A DNA stretch of 64,000 nucleotides from Streptomyces mangrovisoli (GCF_000974985.2 NZ_LAVA02000020.1:1-64000); one strand, 5' to 3'; counted from the stretch's first letter, positions 37,674 to 46,500 are shown. Translations and numbers: made by a program. Notes: generated by a model from the letters alone, not told the origin.

Positions 37674-38965
37674 GTGAGACCAACAAGACGGAAAGCGCCC
37701 CCGAGGCCGCGATCCCGCACCAGGCGTCGGCCCCCGGCGAGCGTGAGGTGCTGCTGAAGGTCGAAGGCCTGCAGAAGCACTTCCCGATCAAGAAGGGCAT
37801 CCTGCAGCGCCAGGTCGCGGCCGTGAAGGCCGTCGACGGCATCGACTTCGAGGTGCGCAAGGGCGAGACCCTCGGCGTCGTCGGCGAGTCGGGCTGCGGC
37901 AAGTCGACCATGGGCCGGGTCATCACCCGCCTCCAGGACCCGACGGGCGGCTCGATCCACTTCGAGGGCCAGGACATCACCAAGCTGTCCACCGGGAAGA
38001 TGCGCCCGCTCCGGCGGGACATCCAGATGATCTTCCAGGACCCGTACGGCTCCCTGAACCCCCGTCACACCATCGGCTCGATCGTCTCGGCGCCCTTCCG
38101 GCTCCAGGGCGTGGAGCCCGAGGGCGGGGTCAAGAAGGAGGTCCAGCGGCTGCTGGAGCTCGTCGGCCTGAGCCCCGAGCACTACAACCGCTACCCGCAC
38201 GAGTTCTCCGGCGGTCAGCGCCAGCGCATCGGCATCGCCCGCGCGCTCGCCCTGAAGCCGAAGCTGGTCGTGGCGGACGAGCCGGTCTCCGCGCTGGACG
38301 TGTCGATCCAGGCGCAGGTCGTGAACCTGATGGACGACCTCCAGCAGGAACTCGGCCTGACCTACGTGATCATCGCGCACGACCTCTCGGTCGTCCGTCA
38401 CGTGTCGGACCGGGTCGCGGTGATGTACCTGGGCAAGATCGTCGAGTTCGCGGACAGCTCCAAGCTGTACGAGAGCCCGATGCACCCGTACACCAAGGCC
38501 CTGATGTCGGCCGTGCCGGTGCCGGACCCCAAGCGCCGTGGCCAGAAGAACGAGCGCATCCTGCTCCGCGGCGACGTGCCCTCGCCGATCGCCCCGCCGT
38601 CCGGCTGCCGGTTCCACACCCGGTGCTGGAAGGCGACGCAGATCTGCAAGACGACCGAGCCGCCGCTCCTCGAGCTGCGTCCCGGTCAGCGCGTGGCCTG
38701 CCACCACCCGGAGAACTTCGCCGACCAGGCGCCGCAGGACGTCGTCCTGCTGTCCGCGGCGAAGGAGGCGGTGGATCTGGTGGGTTCGGCCGTCCTCGCC
38801 GAGGAGGCGAAGCAGGCCCAGGCGTCCGCCGCGGCCGAGACCGCCTCCGAGGAGCCGGCCGCGGCCGCCGAGGAGACGGTGACTGCCGAGGAGACGGTGT
38901 CCGCTGAGGAGACGGTGTCCGCCGAGGAGACCGTGGCCGAAAACCAGGAGTCAACCGACAAGTAG
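37670..38965 (+). CDS. oppF: Oligopeptide ABC transporter ATPase (OppF/DppF type, 431 aa)
   Basis: Partner ATPase of OppD. Walker [10 protein letters not shown], signature [15 protein letters not shown], Walker [16 protein letters not shown]-loop IAHDLS, and the C-terminal Cys motif [16 protein letters not shown]. The last ~80 residues are an extension beyond usual OppF, Ala/Glu-rich and ending in four copies of a six-residue repeat (AEETVS type). GTG 37670 overlaps oppD. It is the last gene of the importer. Confidence 0.95.
   Translation: MSETNKTESAPEAAIPHQASAPGEREVLLKVEGLQKHFPIKKGILQRQVAAVKAVDGIDFEVRKGETLGVVGESGCGKSTMGRVITRLQDPTGGSIHFEGQDITKLSTGKMRPLRRDIQMIFQDPYGSLNPRHTIGSIVSAPFRLQGVEPEGGVKKEVQRLLELVGLSPEHYNRYPHEFSGGQRQRIGIARALALKPKLVVADEPVSALDVSIQAQVVNLMDDLQQELGLTYVIIAHDLSVVRHVSDRVAVMYLGKIVEFADSSKLYESPMHPYTKALMSAVPVPDPKRRGQKNERILLRGDVPSPIAPPSGCRFHTRCWKATQICKTTEPPLLELRPGQRVACHHPENFADQAPQDVVLLSAAKEAVDLVGSAVLAEEAKQAQASAAAETASEEPAAAAEETVTAEETVSAEETVSAEETVAENQESTDK
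38867..38938 (+). repeat. 18-bp tandem repeat, four copies, in the oppF tail
   Basis: Units of GCCGAGGAGACGGTGTCC type begin at 38867, 38885, 38903 and 38921 and encode AEETV(T/S/S/A). The frame is kept, and the acidic tail length may vary between strains. Confidence 0.85.
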
Positions 38966-38966
38966 G

Positions 38967-38991
38967 TCATGACGACTTGGTAAAGTCATGA
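38967..38991. promoter_or_regulatory. Inverted repeat after oppF
   Basis: TCATGAC and GTCATGA (38967-38973, 38985-38991) flank 11 bp, starting one base after the oppF stop codon. It is A/T-rich for this DNA and lies ~85 bp before the M1 peptidase gene. It might be an operator for that gene or a weak transcript end. Confidence 0.4.
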
Positions 38992-39074
38992 ACATGCCGT
39001 AACGGGAGAGCGCAGAGTCCCCCGTGTCCGTCTGATCGATCCGGTCAATGCGAACACGCTCGAAGGGACGACTC

Positions 39075-40466
39075 ATGGCACTCTCCCGTTCGGCACGTCT
39101 GGGCGCCGTCGCCACCGCGGCGGCGTCCTTCTTCGCCATAGCCGCGGCCTCCGCCCCCACCCCGGGCGCCGACGGCATCGGTGACAGCTATTTCCCGCAA
39201 CTGGGCAACGGCGGCTTCGACGCCCGCCATTACGACCTCTCCGTCGCCTACGACCCCACCACGGGCCGGCTCGACGGCCGCACCACCCTGACCGCCCGCG
39301 CCACCCAGAGCCTGTCGTCGTTCGATCTGGACCTCCAGAAGCTGGAGGTCACCCGGGTCGAGGTGAACGGCAGAGCGGCCGCGTTCACCCGCAGCGGCGA
39401 CGAACTGCGCATCACCCCCCGCGGCGCCCTGGCCAAGGGCCGCGACTTCACCGTCTCCGTGACCTACGGCGGCGTACCCGAACCGCTCTCCGGGCCGATC
39501 GTCTTCGGCTCCCAGTACGGCTGGATGAAGACCGACGACGGCGTCTTCGTGGCCTGCGAGCCCAACGCGGCCTCCACCTGGTTCCCCTCCAGCGACCACC
39601 CGTCGGACAAGGCCACGTACGACATCCGGATCAAGGCGCCCGCGGGGCTGACCGCCGTCTCCAACGGCCGGCTCGTCTCCACCCGGGACCACGGCGGCTC
39701 TACGTACACCCACTGGCGCGAGAGCCGGCCGATGGCCACGTATCTCGCCACCGCCACCATCGGCACGTTCGACGTGAAGACCGGGACCACCCCCGGTGGC
39801 ACCCCGATCTACGTCGCGATCGACCCGACGCTCGCGAACAGCAACGCCGTCGACGTGTACGCCGTCACCGCCGCCGCCACCGACTACTGGTCGCAGGTCT
39901 TCGGGCCGTACCCGTTCGAGGAGACCGGCGCGATCGTCGACGACATGCCCGAGGCCGGCTTCTCCCTCGAAGTGCAGTCCAAGCCCGCCTACTCGGCCGT
40001 GCGCAGCGAGTCCACGATCGTGCACGAGCTCGCCCACCAGTGGTTCGGGGACTCGGTGTCGGTCGCGCACTGGAAGGACATCTGGCTCAACGAGGGCTTC
40101 GCGACCTACGCCCAGTGGCTGTGGGCCGAGCACCAGGGCACCCGCAGCGCGCACGACTCGTTCCTCGCCGCCTACAACGCCCGGGCCGCCGACAACTCCT
40201 TCTGGCAGACCGAGCCCGGCGACCCGCAGCGCGACACCATGTTCGCCTCCGCCGTCTACCAGCGCGGGGCGATGACGCTCCAGATGCTGCGCGAGCGGAT
40301 CGGCGACACGGCGTTCTTCAAGCTGCTGCCGGCCTGGACCAAGCTGCACCGCTACGGCAACGCGGACACCGCCGACTTCGTCAAGCTCGCGGAGAAGGTC
40401 AGCGGGCAGCAGCTGGACGACCTGTTCACCACCTGGCTGTTCACCCCGGGGAAACCCGCCATCTAG
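39075..40466 (+). CDS. Secreted M1-family zinc aminopeptidase (463 aa)
   Basis: A signal peptide (RSARLGAVATAAASFFAIAAASA) precedes the M1 N-terminal beta domain. The zinc site is complete: H317 and H321 in HELAHQWFG and E340 in NEGF, 18 residues on. The usual GAMEN substrate motif is replaced by a GFSLEVQSKP segment, seen in short actinobacterial M1 enzymes. The C-terminal domain is short. It should trim N-terminal residues from peptides outside the cell, fitting its place after a peptide importer. ATG 39075 has GAAGGG seven bases upstream. Confidence 0.9.
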   Translation: MALSRSARLGAVATAAASFFAIAAASAPTPGADGIGDSYFPQLGNGGFDARHYDLSVAYDPTTGRLDGRTTLTARATQSLSSFDLDLQKLEVTRVEVNGRAAAFTRSGDELRITPRGALAKGRDFTVSVTYGGVPEPLSGPIVFGSQYGWMKTDDGVFVACEPNAASTWFPSSDHPSDKATYDIRIKAPAGLTAVSNGRLVSTRDHGGSTYTHWRESRPMATYLATATIGTFDVKTGTTPGGTPIYVAIDPTLANSNAVDVYAVTAAATDYWSQVFGPYPFEETGAIVDDMPEAGFSLEVQSKPAYSAVRSESTIVHELAHQWFGDSVSVAHWKDIWLNEGFATYAQWLWAEHQGTRSAHDSFLAAYNARAADNSFWQTEPGDPQRDTMFASAVYQRGAMTLQMLRERIGDTAFFKLLPAWTKLHRYGNADTADFVKLAEKVSGQQLDDLFTTWLFTPGKPAI

Positions 40467-40486
40467 GGTCTTCCCCCAGGATCAAC

Positions 40487-40501
40487 CCTTGCATTGCAAG
40501 G
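40487..40501. promoter_or_regulatory. 15-bp palindrome before the TRIC-like gene
   Basis: CCTTGCATTGCAAGG is a perfect palindrome about a single central base. It lies 20 bp after the aminopeptidase stop and 32 bp before the next start. A TTGCAA (-35-like, 40495-40500) lies within it and TAAGAAT at 40520-40526 could be the -10, so a bound protein would block the promoter. Confidence 0.5.
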
Positions 40502-40532
40502 TGCACGCCAGTTTCTGAGTAAGAATGTCAGG

Positions 40533-41192
40533 GTGCAGTTCCATCAGTTCTTCAGTCCCTCCGTCCAGCACACGCTCGATGTCGTCGGCATCTTCGTGTT
40601 CGCCATCTCCGGCGCGCTGCTGGCCGTCCGCAAGAACTTCGACGTGTTCGGCATCGCCGTGCTCGCCGAGGTCACCGCGCTGGGCGGAGGGCTGATCCGC
40701 GACGTGATCATCGGGGCCGTCCCGCCGGCCGCCTTCACCGACCTCGGGTACTTCGTCACCCCGCTCCTCGCCGCGCTGCTGGTGTTCTTCCTGCACCCGC
40801 ACGTGGAGCGGATCCAGGTCGGGGTCAACGTCTTCGACGCGGCCGGCCTCGGCCTGTTCTGCGTCACCGGCACGACGAAAGCGTACGACTACGGGCTCGG
40901 CCTCACCGCGTCGGCGTGTCTCGGCCTCGCCACCGCGGTCGGCGGCGGCGTGCTGCGGGACGTGCTCGCCAACGAGACTCCCTCGCTGCTGCGCTGGGAC
41001 CGCGATCTGTACGCGGTCCCGGCGATCGTCGGCGCCACGATGGTGGTGCTGTGCATCCGCTACGACGCCCTGACCCCGCTCACCAGCGGCTTCGCCGTGA
41101 TCACCGCCTTTGTGCTGCGGCTGCTCGCGATGCGGTTCCACTGGCGAGCGCCGCGTGCCTGGAACCGCCGTTCGACGGTGCGGGAGGAGTAG
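40533..41192 (+). CDS. TRIC-family (UPF0126/YicG) membrane protein, 219 aa
   Basis: Seven hydrophobic helices in two repeated halves, each with a GGG-RD motif: TALGGGLIRDVIIG and TAVGGGVLRDVLANETP. These are the hallmarks of prokaryotic trimeric intracellular cation channel homologues, potassium-selective in studied cases. GTG 40533 has no good ribosome site, but a possible -10 ends seven bases upstream, consistent with a leaderless message. The last 92 bp overlap the end of the convergent esterase gene. Confidence 0.87.
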   Translation: MQFHQFFSPSVQHTLDVVGIFVFAISGALLAVRKNFDVFGIAVLAEVTALGGGLIRDVIIGAVPPAAFTDLGYFVTPLLAALLVFFLHPHVERIQVGVNVFDAAGLGLFCVTGTTKAYDYGLGLTASACLGLATAVGGGVLRDVLANETPSLLRWDRDLYAVPAIVGATMVVLCIRYDALTPLTSGFAVITAFVLRLLAMRFHWRAPRAWNRRSTVREE

Positions 41193-42402
41193 CCGAGGAG
41201 CCGGCCCCGCTTCCGGGCCGGGCCCGGTCGAGGCCCGCCGTCTCCGGACGCGCGGCCTCGGGGTTCGCGCCCGGCGCCCGGCTGAGTCCCATCTGCACGG
41301 TGAGCCAGTGGAACACCGGCACGAACTGCGGCCGCCACAGCGCCATGGTGTGGCCGCCGGCGCTGGTCGGCACGAACACCACGTGCACGGTGGTCGGGGC
41401 CTTGGCGAACCGCTCCAGGGCCACCCCGGCCTCGTAGCCGTCGTGCGGCTGGCCGGAGACGTAGAGCGCGAGCTGCGGGGGAGCGGTGGCCCGCCGCAGC
41501 AGGGTCAGCGGGTTGTTCGCGGCGCGCAGCGCGGGGCTCTGCGCGGCGAGCGAGGTCCGTTCGGCGATCGGGTCGTTGTAGCCGGACATGCCGACGGCGG
41601 CCCGGTAGCGGTTGGGGTGGGCGACGGCGAGCTTGACGGCACAGTGCGCGCCCGCCGAGTAGCCGGCCACCGCCCAGCCCCTGGGGGCGGTCTGGACCCG
41701 GAAGTTGTCCGTCACCATCTTGGGGACGTCCACGCTGAGCCAGGTGTCGGCGTTCACCGTGCCGGGGATGTTGGCGCAGCCGGTGTCGACCCCGGCCAGC
41801 AGATTGGTGCGCGGCGCCACCAGGACGAACGGCGCGATCCGGCCGTCGCGCATCAGGGCCGCCAGCTGCTCGTGCGCCCGCAGCGCGCCGAACCACGCCT
41901 TGGCGGAGCCCGGGTAGCCCGACAGCAGCTCGACGACCGGGAAGCGGTGGTGGCGGTAGCGGGGCTCGCGGTACTGCGGCGGCAGCCAGACGTAGACCTC
42001 GGCGTTCACGCCCGAGACCCGCCCCTTGACCTGGGTGACCTGGACCCCGCCCGCGTCGCGCATCCCCGGGCCGGCGGCCGGCGTGAAGGTCTGGCGCACC
42101 CGGGGAAGCCGCTGGAGCGCTATGCCGCCGGTGCCGTCGGCGCCGAGGTCCGCGGCCTGCTGCACATGGTCACCGGTGCCGAGCAGGTCCGCCCAGTTGT
42201 CGTAGAGGTTGTTCTGGTCGTTGACGAGAGCGAAGACCAGGGCGACCGCGGTGCCCTGGGCGAACAGCAGCATCAGCGTCCGCGCGACGAGCCGCACCGC
42301 CCGGGGCCCGCGCACCCGCGACCACGACACGAGCGGAAACAGCAGCGCGACCGCGGACAGCACGATCAGGGTGAAGAGGAACGGAGTCCCGGTGAGGCTC
42401 AT
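41101..42402 (-). CDS. Membrane-anchored esterase, alpha/beta-hydrolase (Esterase D/antigen-85-like, 433 aa)
   Basis: Two N-terminal membrane helices (about residues 5-28 and 38-58) precede an esterase domain. The nucleophile Ser is in VAGYSAGAH (GxSxG), and the His is in SAGGHTMALW. Blocks such as RHHRFPVVELLSGYPGS and FVLVAPRTN resemble the putative esterase family that includes antigen-85 mycolyltransferases. The C-terminal ~50 residues are low complexity and their DNA runs into the 3' end of the convergent TRIC-like gene (overlap 41101-41192). ATG 42402 is used; GTG 42453 is possible but has no ribosome site. Confidence 0.83.
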   Translation of the reverse strand: MSLTGTPFLFTLIVLSAVALLFPLVSWSRVRGPRAVRLVARTLMLLFAQGTAVALVFALVNDQNNLYDNWADLLGTGDHVQQAADLGADGTGGIALQRLPRVRQTFTPAAGPGMRDAGGVQVTQVKGRVSGVNAEVYVWLPPQYREPRYRHHRFPVVELLSGYPGSAKAWFGALRAHEQLAALMRDGRIAPFVLVAPRTNLLAGVDTGCANIPGTVNADTWLSVDVPKMVTDNFRVQTAPRGWAVAGYSAGAHCAVKLAVAHPNRYRAAVGMSGYNDPIAERTSLAAQSPALRAANNPLTLLRRATAPPQLALYVSGQPHDGYEAGVALERFAKAPTTVHVVFVPTSAGGHTMALWRPQFVPVFHWLTVQMGLSRAPGANPEAARPETAGLDRARPGSGAGSSATPPAPSNGGSRHAALASGTASRAAAAQRR

Positions 42403-42551
42403 GTCCCCATAGAGGGTGACGAGGGGGCCCCGGTTGTGGACGAGTCCGGACACTTACCGAGAAATTGCCGTGATCTCACCCAGGAGGCGGTGTCGGCGTC
42501 CGCATTCGGCCAAAGCTACCGCTTAGTAATGCAATGTTGTACGGTTCATTC

Positions 42552-43424
42552 ATGGCAGATGCAGTTACCGCGCCGCCGGCCGGACGGGCCACGATCGGCG
42601 ACAGTGAGTTCGACCGCGACAGCGCGCTCGTCCCGCGCGAGACCGGTGTATACGACATCGACCTCCCCGCGGGCTGGACGATCTTCGGCGCCGTCAACGG
42701 CGGCTTCCTGCTCGCCGTGCTCGGCCGGGCCCTCGGTGACGCGCTGCCGCACCCCGACCCGTTCACCGTCTCGGCGCACTATCTGACGGCCTCCCGGCCC
42801 GGACCCGCCGTCGTGCGCACCCAGACCGTACGCGCCGGCCGCACCCTCTCCACCGGCCAGGCGTCCCTCTTCCAGTACGACGACGAGGGCCGCGAGGTCG
42901 AGCGCATCCGCGTCCTCGCCTCCTACGGCGACCTCGGCGCCCTCTCCGACGACGTCCGTACGACGGCGAAGCCGCCCGCCTTCCCGCCGATGGAGCGCTG
43001 CCTGGGGCCCGAGGACGGCCCGGCGCCCGACGACACCTCCGCCATCGCCGGCCGGCTGATGCTGAAGCTGGACCCCGCCACCCTCGGCTGGGCGCTCGGC
43101 GCACCCTCCGGCAAGGGCGAGATGCGGGCCTGGTTCGGCCTCGCGGACGGCCGGGACCCGGACCCGCTGTCGCTGCTGCTCGCGGTGGACGCGCTGCCGC
43201 CCACCGCCTTCGAGCTCGGCGTGTCCGGCTGGGTCCCCACGGTCGAGCTGACCGTCCACGTCCGCTGCCGCCCCGCCCCCGGCCCGCTCCGGGTGTCGAT
43301 CACCACCCGCAACCTGGCCGGCGGTTTCCTGGAGGAGGACGCGGAGGTCTGGGACAGCACGGACCGCCTGGTCGCCCAGTCCCGCCAGCTGGCGCGGGTC
43401 GCGTCCGCCGGGTTCGGGGGCTGA
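42552..43424 (+). CDS. Acyl-CoA thioesterase family protein (TesB-like double hotdog, 290 aa)
   Basis: Two hotdog-like halves: GGWTIFGAVNGGFLLAVLGRAL with FTVSAHYLTASRPGPAVV in the first, and FELGVSGWVPTVELTVHVRCRPAPGPL with ARSRQLARV-type end in the second. This fits the thioesterase-like family (pfam13622) of actinobacteria. It should hydrolyse acyl-CoAs of unknown chain. ATG 42552 (MADAV) is chosen; ATG 42534 is 18 bp upstream. Neither has a clear ribosome site. Confidence 0.85.
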   Translation: MADAVTAPPAGRATIGDSEFDRDSALVPRETGVYDIDLPAGWTIFGAVNGGFLLAVLGRALGDALPHPDPFTVSAHYLTASRPGPAVVRTQTVRAGRTLSTGQASLFQYDDEGREVERIRVLASYGDLGALSDDVRTTAKPPAFPPMERCLGPEDGPAPDDTSAIAGRLMLKLDPATLGWALGAPSGKGEMRAWFGLADGRDPDPLSLLLAVDALPPTAFELGVSGWVPTVELTVHVRCRPAPGPLRVSITTRNLAGGFLEEDAEVWDSTDRLVAQSRQLARVASAGFGG

Positions 43425-43569
43425 GGGCGCGCCCGTTTTTGGGGCGCGGGGAACTGCGCGATCAGCCACGACGGGCTCGCGCCCGCGCGGACTGTGCGGT
43501 GTGTCCGGCTGCGGGCCGGTGGGCCCGTTCGCGCAGTTCTCCGCGCCCCGGGGGGCTTCTCGGACCCGT
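43425..43569. terminator. Long inverted repeat between convergent genes (Streptomyces intergenic repeat)
   Basis: Arms of 20 bp, 43441-43460 (GGGGCGCGGGGAACTGCGCG) and 43530-43549, match with one mismatch and enclose a 69-nt centre. A TTTTT run precedes the left arm. The arms are the same element repeated near 31,190 and 31,350. Sitting between the stops of two convergent genes, it probably terminates both. Confidence 0.75.
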
Positions 43570-44157
43570 TCAGTCGTGGGGCAGGGGGCTGCGGCCCAGC
43601 CAGGCCGCCAGCCGGCCGTGGGCGTCGGCGCCTTCGGGGGCGGGGCGGGCCGTGTCGAACGGGGTGTCCGCGTCCCGTTCCGGCTCCGGCAGCACCCGCC
43701 GGGCCACCGCGAGCGCGAACTCGGCCGGTTCCGGGTCGAGTTCCGTCGGCCGGCCGAGCGCCTCGGCCAGATCCCAGGTGTGCGTGACCAGTTCCATCAC
43801 ATAGCCCGCCAGCGCCTGGCCTCCCGGCACCTCGCCCCAGGGCACCTTCACCGGCTCGGCCAGCCGCGCGTCCGACGCCCAGGCCGCGAGCACCCTCTCC
43901 CGGACCTCCTCGTACGCGTCGCTCCAGCCGTCGTCCGCGACCCCGTCGGCGAACGGCCGTACCGCGAGCCCGTCGCCGCCCTCGCCGACCACCGCGATGC
44001 GCAGGGTGCCGCCGACGACATGGCTCAGCAGCGTGCGCACGTCGAACTCGGCGCAGGGCGTGGGCCCGGCCAGCTGCTCCGGCCGCACGGTCGCGATCAG
44101 CGCCGCCGCCTGCTCGGTGGCACGGGCGTACAGCGGGCGGGGGTCGATGGTCTCCAT
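43570..44157 (-). CDS. TIGR03086/DinB-like (maleylpyruvate isomerase N-terminal fold) protein (195 aa)
   Basis: A four-helix MDMPI_N fold: PLYARATEQAAALIATV, CAEFDVRTLLSHVVGGTLR, then ELVTHTWDLAEALGRP with the metal-binding His. Members of this group bind a divalent metal and are linked to mycothiol-dependent or DinB-type chemistry; the specific role is unknown. ATG 44157 has a GGAAGG stretch upstream. It is divergent from a WYL regulator with a 129-bp gap, so that regulator may control it. Confidence 0.85.
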   Translation of the reverse strand: METIDPRPLYARATEQAAALIATVRPEQLAGPTPCAEFDVRTLLSHVVGGTLRIAVVGEGGDGLAVRPFADGVADDGWSDAYEEVRERVLAAWASDARLAEPVKVPWGEVPGGQALAGYVMELVTHTWDLAEALGRPTELDPEPAEFALAVARRVLPEPERDADTPFDTARPAPEGADAHGRLAAWLGRSPLPHD

Positions 44158-44286
44158 GGCGGGCCTTCCCGTCTCGGGTTCCGGCCGCGGCGGGCGCCGC
44201 GGTTCCTGCACCACAGGCTGGACCCATAACCTGACAGTTTCCGTCAACATTTGCGCGGGGCCCGCGGGCCGGAGGAATCTGGTGCC

Positions 44287-45327
44287 GTGAAGTCCGACCG
44301 CCTGCTGTCGATCCTGCTGCTGCTCCAGACCCGGGGCCGGGTGCCCGCACGTGAACTCGCCGGCCGGCTGGAGGTGTCGGTGCGCACCGTCTACCGCGAC
44401 ATCGAGGCGCTGTCCGCCTCCGGCGTGCCGGTCTACGCCGAGCGCGGACGCCACGGCGGCATCGAACTCCTCGCCGGTTTCCGCACCGACGTCACCGGCC
44501 TGACCGCCGACGAGTCGCGCGCCCTGTTCGTCCTCGGCGCCCAGTGCACGCACGCCGCCCTCGGCCTGGACGCGGCGTTCGGCTCGGCCCTGCGCAAGGT
44601 GATGGCCGCGCTGCCCGCGCCGCACCGCCCGGCTGCGGAGGCGACCAGCCGCCGCATCCTGGTCGACGCCACCCGCTGGCGCGGCGGGCCGCGCCACTCC
44701 GCCGACCTCGCCGCCCTCCAGGACGCCGTCTTCGCCGACCGGCGGCTCCGGCTGCGCTACCGGCACGGCGGACAGCGCGAGCCACGGACGTACACCGTCG
44801 ACCCGTACGGACTCGTCGCCAAGGCGGGCGTCTGGTACCTGGTCGCCGACCGGCGCGGCCGCCCGCAGCTCTTCCGGGCCGACCGGGTGCGCTCCGCCCG
44901 GCTGCTCGACGACCCCGTGCGACGCCGGCCGGGCGTCGAACTCGCGGACGCCTGGGAGGTGCTGCGCCGCGAGGTGGAGGAGCGGCCGGGCGGTCTGGAG
45001 GTCGTGGTCCGGGTGCACCGCGACCGGCTGGACATGTTCCGCCGCCTCAACGCGGCCCAACTGGCCGAGCCGGCCGAGGACGAGGCCGAGGACGACGGCG
45101 ACGGCGCGGGCGACTGGGTGACGGCCCGGCTGCACTACGGCTCCGTCCGCGAGGCGCGCCAACTGCTGCCCTTCGCCGACCGGGTGGAGGTGCTGTCGCC
45201 GCCCCAGGTGCGCGACGAACTCGCCGCGGCGGCCGCCTCGGTCACGGCTCTGTACCGGTCCCCGGCCGGTGAGCCGGGTGAAATGGCCGCAAAAGGGCCC
45301 GCTTTGGGGAGCGCTTTGCCCGATTGA
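44287..45327 (+). CDS. HTH-WYL transcriptional regulator (346 aa)
   Basis: An N-terminal HTH_11 domain (RLLSILLLLQTRGRVPARELAGRLEVSVRTVYRDIEALSASGVPV) is followed by a WYL domain (DPYGLVAKAGVWYLVADRRG, RADRVRSARLL) and the WCX C-terminal extension. WYL proteins sense nucleotides or other small ligands. GTG 44287 has GGAGGA about ten bases upstream. An acidic insert (AEPAEDEAEDDGDGAG) lies in the C-terminal part. It is divergent from the DinB-like gene, its likely target. Confidence 0.9.
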   Translation: MKSDRLLSILLLLQTRGRVPARELAGRLEVSVRTVYRDIEALSASGVPVYAERGRHGGIELLAGFRTDVTGLTADESRALFVLGAQCTHAALGLDAAFGSALRKVMAALPAPHRPAAEATSRRILVDATRWRGGPRHSADLAALQDAVFADRRLRLRYRHGGQREPRTYTVDPYGLVAKAGVWYLVADRRGRPQLFRADRVRSARLLDDPVRRRPGVELADAWEVLRREVEERPGGLEVVVRVHRDRLDMFRRLNAAQLAEPAEDEAEDDGDGAGDWVTARLHYGSVREARQLLPFADRVEVLSPPQVRDELAAAAASVTALYRSPAGEPGEMAAKGPALGSALPD

Positions 45328-45423
45328 CAGGCCAGGGACAGGGTGGCCCCAAGGACGGCTTATCTCCCGCTGATTGAGTGCGCTGCACCTCAGGACCCCG
45401 AATCCGCCTTGGAGCTGTCCCTC

Positions 45424-45774
45424 ATGAAGCGTGCCCGCCTCCTTCCCGCCGCGGCCCTGCTGGCGCTGTCACCGCTCCTCGCGGCCTGCGGCTCCGACGA
45501 CTCGTCGTCCGGCAGCGGCACCTCCGGCGGCCAGCAGTCGTGCCAGGCGCCGTCCGGCTTCCCCACGGGCAACGCCTCCGGGCGGCCCCGCGGCGGCGCC
45601 TCCGGCTTCCCGTCCGGCTTCCCGTCGGGCGCCTCGGGCCGGCCGAGCGGAATGCCCTCGGGGATGCCGAGCGGCATGCCCAGCGGCGGTCCCGGCGGCG
45701 GCAACGGCGGCGGCCCCGGCGGCGGCTGCGGCGGCGGGATGCCGGGCGGCGCCCAGGGCGACTCGGGCAACTAG
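45424..45774 (+). CDS. Small low-complexity lipoprotein (116 aa)
   Basis: A signal peptide ends in the lipobox LSPLLAAC near residue 22. The rest is Gly/Ser/Pro-rich with repeated SGFPSG and SGMP units and a terminal Gly-rich stretch holding Cys residues. No domain is recognised, and it may be a flexible surface spacer. ATG 45424 has GGAG ten bases upstream. It is alone and is followed by a very strong terminator. Confidence 0.75.
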   Translation: MKRARLLPAAALLALSPLLAACGSDDSSSGSGTSGGQQSCQAPSGFPTGNASGRPRGGASGFPSGFPSGASGRPSGMPSGMPSGMPSGGPGGGNGGGPGGGCGGGMPGGAQGDSGN

Positions 45775-45780
45775 CCCTCC

Positions 45781-45837
45781 GGGCAGGGCAAGAGGGGCGG
45801 CGCGCGTTCCCGGCGCGCCGCCCCTCTTGCCCTGCCC
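45781..45837. terminator. 25-bp perfect-stem bidirectional terminator
   Basis: Arms 45781-45805 and 45813-45837 are perfectly complementary over 25 bp, with a 7-nt loop. It lies seven bases after the lipoprotein stop and ten bases from the stop of the convergent TetR gene, and serves both. Confidence 0.9.
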
Positions 45838-45846
45838 GTCCCCTGA

Positions 45847-46479
45847 TCAGTCCAGCCAGTGCCGGCGGCCGATGCTGATCAGCCGCAGCTGGAGGGCCGC
45901 CAGCCGGGCCACCCGCTGCCGCTCCTCGGGGCCCGCCGAGGACTCCCGGGCCTCCAGGAACAGCGAGGCGGTGATCAGCATCTGGTCCACGAAGAGATGG
46001 GCCAGCATCAGCAGGTCGTCGTCGCTCCACCCCTCGGCCTCGGGGTCCTTGGCCAGCTCGGTCTTCACCTCCTCGGCGAACCGCACGAGCTGGCTGCGAA
46101 TCGCCTCCCGGACCGGCTGGACCCCGCCACTGCGCTCACGGGCGATGAAGCGGACGTGCGCGGGGTACGCGTCGACGTGACCGGCGATCAACTCGATGGC
46201 GCGGGCGATCCGTTCGTCGGTGTCGCCCGCCGAGGACACCGTCGTGCGCACCATCGGGTGCAGGCTGCCGAGCGCCTCGTCGACCAGCGCGACACCGAGG
46301 TCCGCGGTCGAACGGAAGTGCCGGTAGAAGGCGGTCGGGGCGACCCCGACGGCGCGCGTGACCTCGCGCAGGCCCAGGCTGCTGAGGCTCTGCTCCTCCA
46401 GCAGGGCGAGGGCCGCGTCCAGCAGCGCCTGCCGGGTCTTCTGCTTCTGGGCCTGCCGGATCCCGAGGGTGTGACTCAT
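45847..46479 (-). CDS. TetR-family regulator, FabR-like (210 aa)
   Basis: The HTH is TRQALLDAALALLEEQSLSSLGLREVTRAVGVAPTAFYRHFRS; the region after it (LGVALVDEALGSLHPMVR) resembles FabR-type lipid-linked repressors. The C-terminal ligand domain is helical. ATG 46479 has GGATGAC upstream. Two copies of the same 10-bp operator-like sequence lie in the shared region between it and the divergent small membrane proteins, so it likely represses itself and them. Confidence 0.88.
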   Translation of the reverse strand: MSHTLGIRQAQKQKTRQALLDAALALLEEQSLSSLGLREVTRAVGVAPTAFYRHFRSTADLGVALVDEALGSLHPMVRTTVSSAGDTDERIARAIELIAGHVDAYPAHVRFIARERSGGVQPVREAIRSQLVRFAEEVKTELAKDPEAEGWSDDDLLMLAHLFVDQMLITASLFLEARESSAGPEERQRVARLAALQLRLISIGRRHWLD

Positions 46480-46490
46480 GTCATCCAGTT

Positions 46491-46500
46491 AACAACTGTT
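46491..46500. promoter_or_regulatory. TetR operator candidate O1
   Basis: AACAACTGTT (AACA-2 bp-TGTT dyad) 11 bp from the TetR ATG, within AGTTAACAACTGTTCT. An identical decamer is 57 bp away. Confidence 0.6.
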
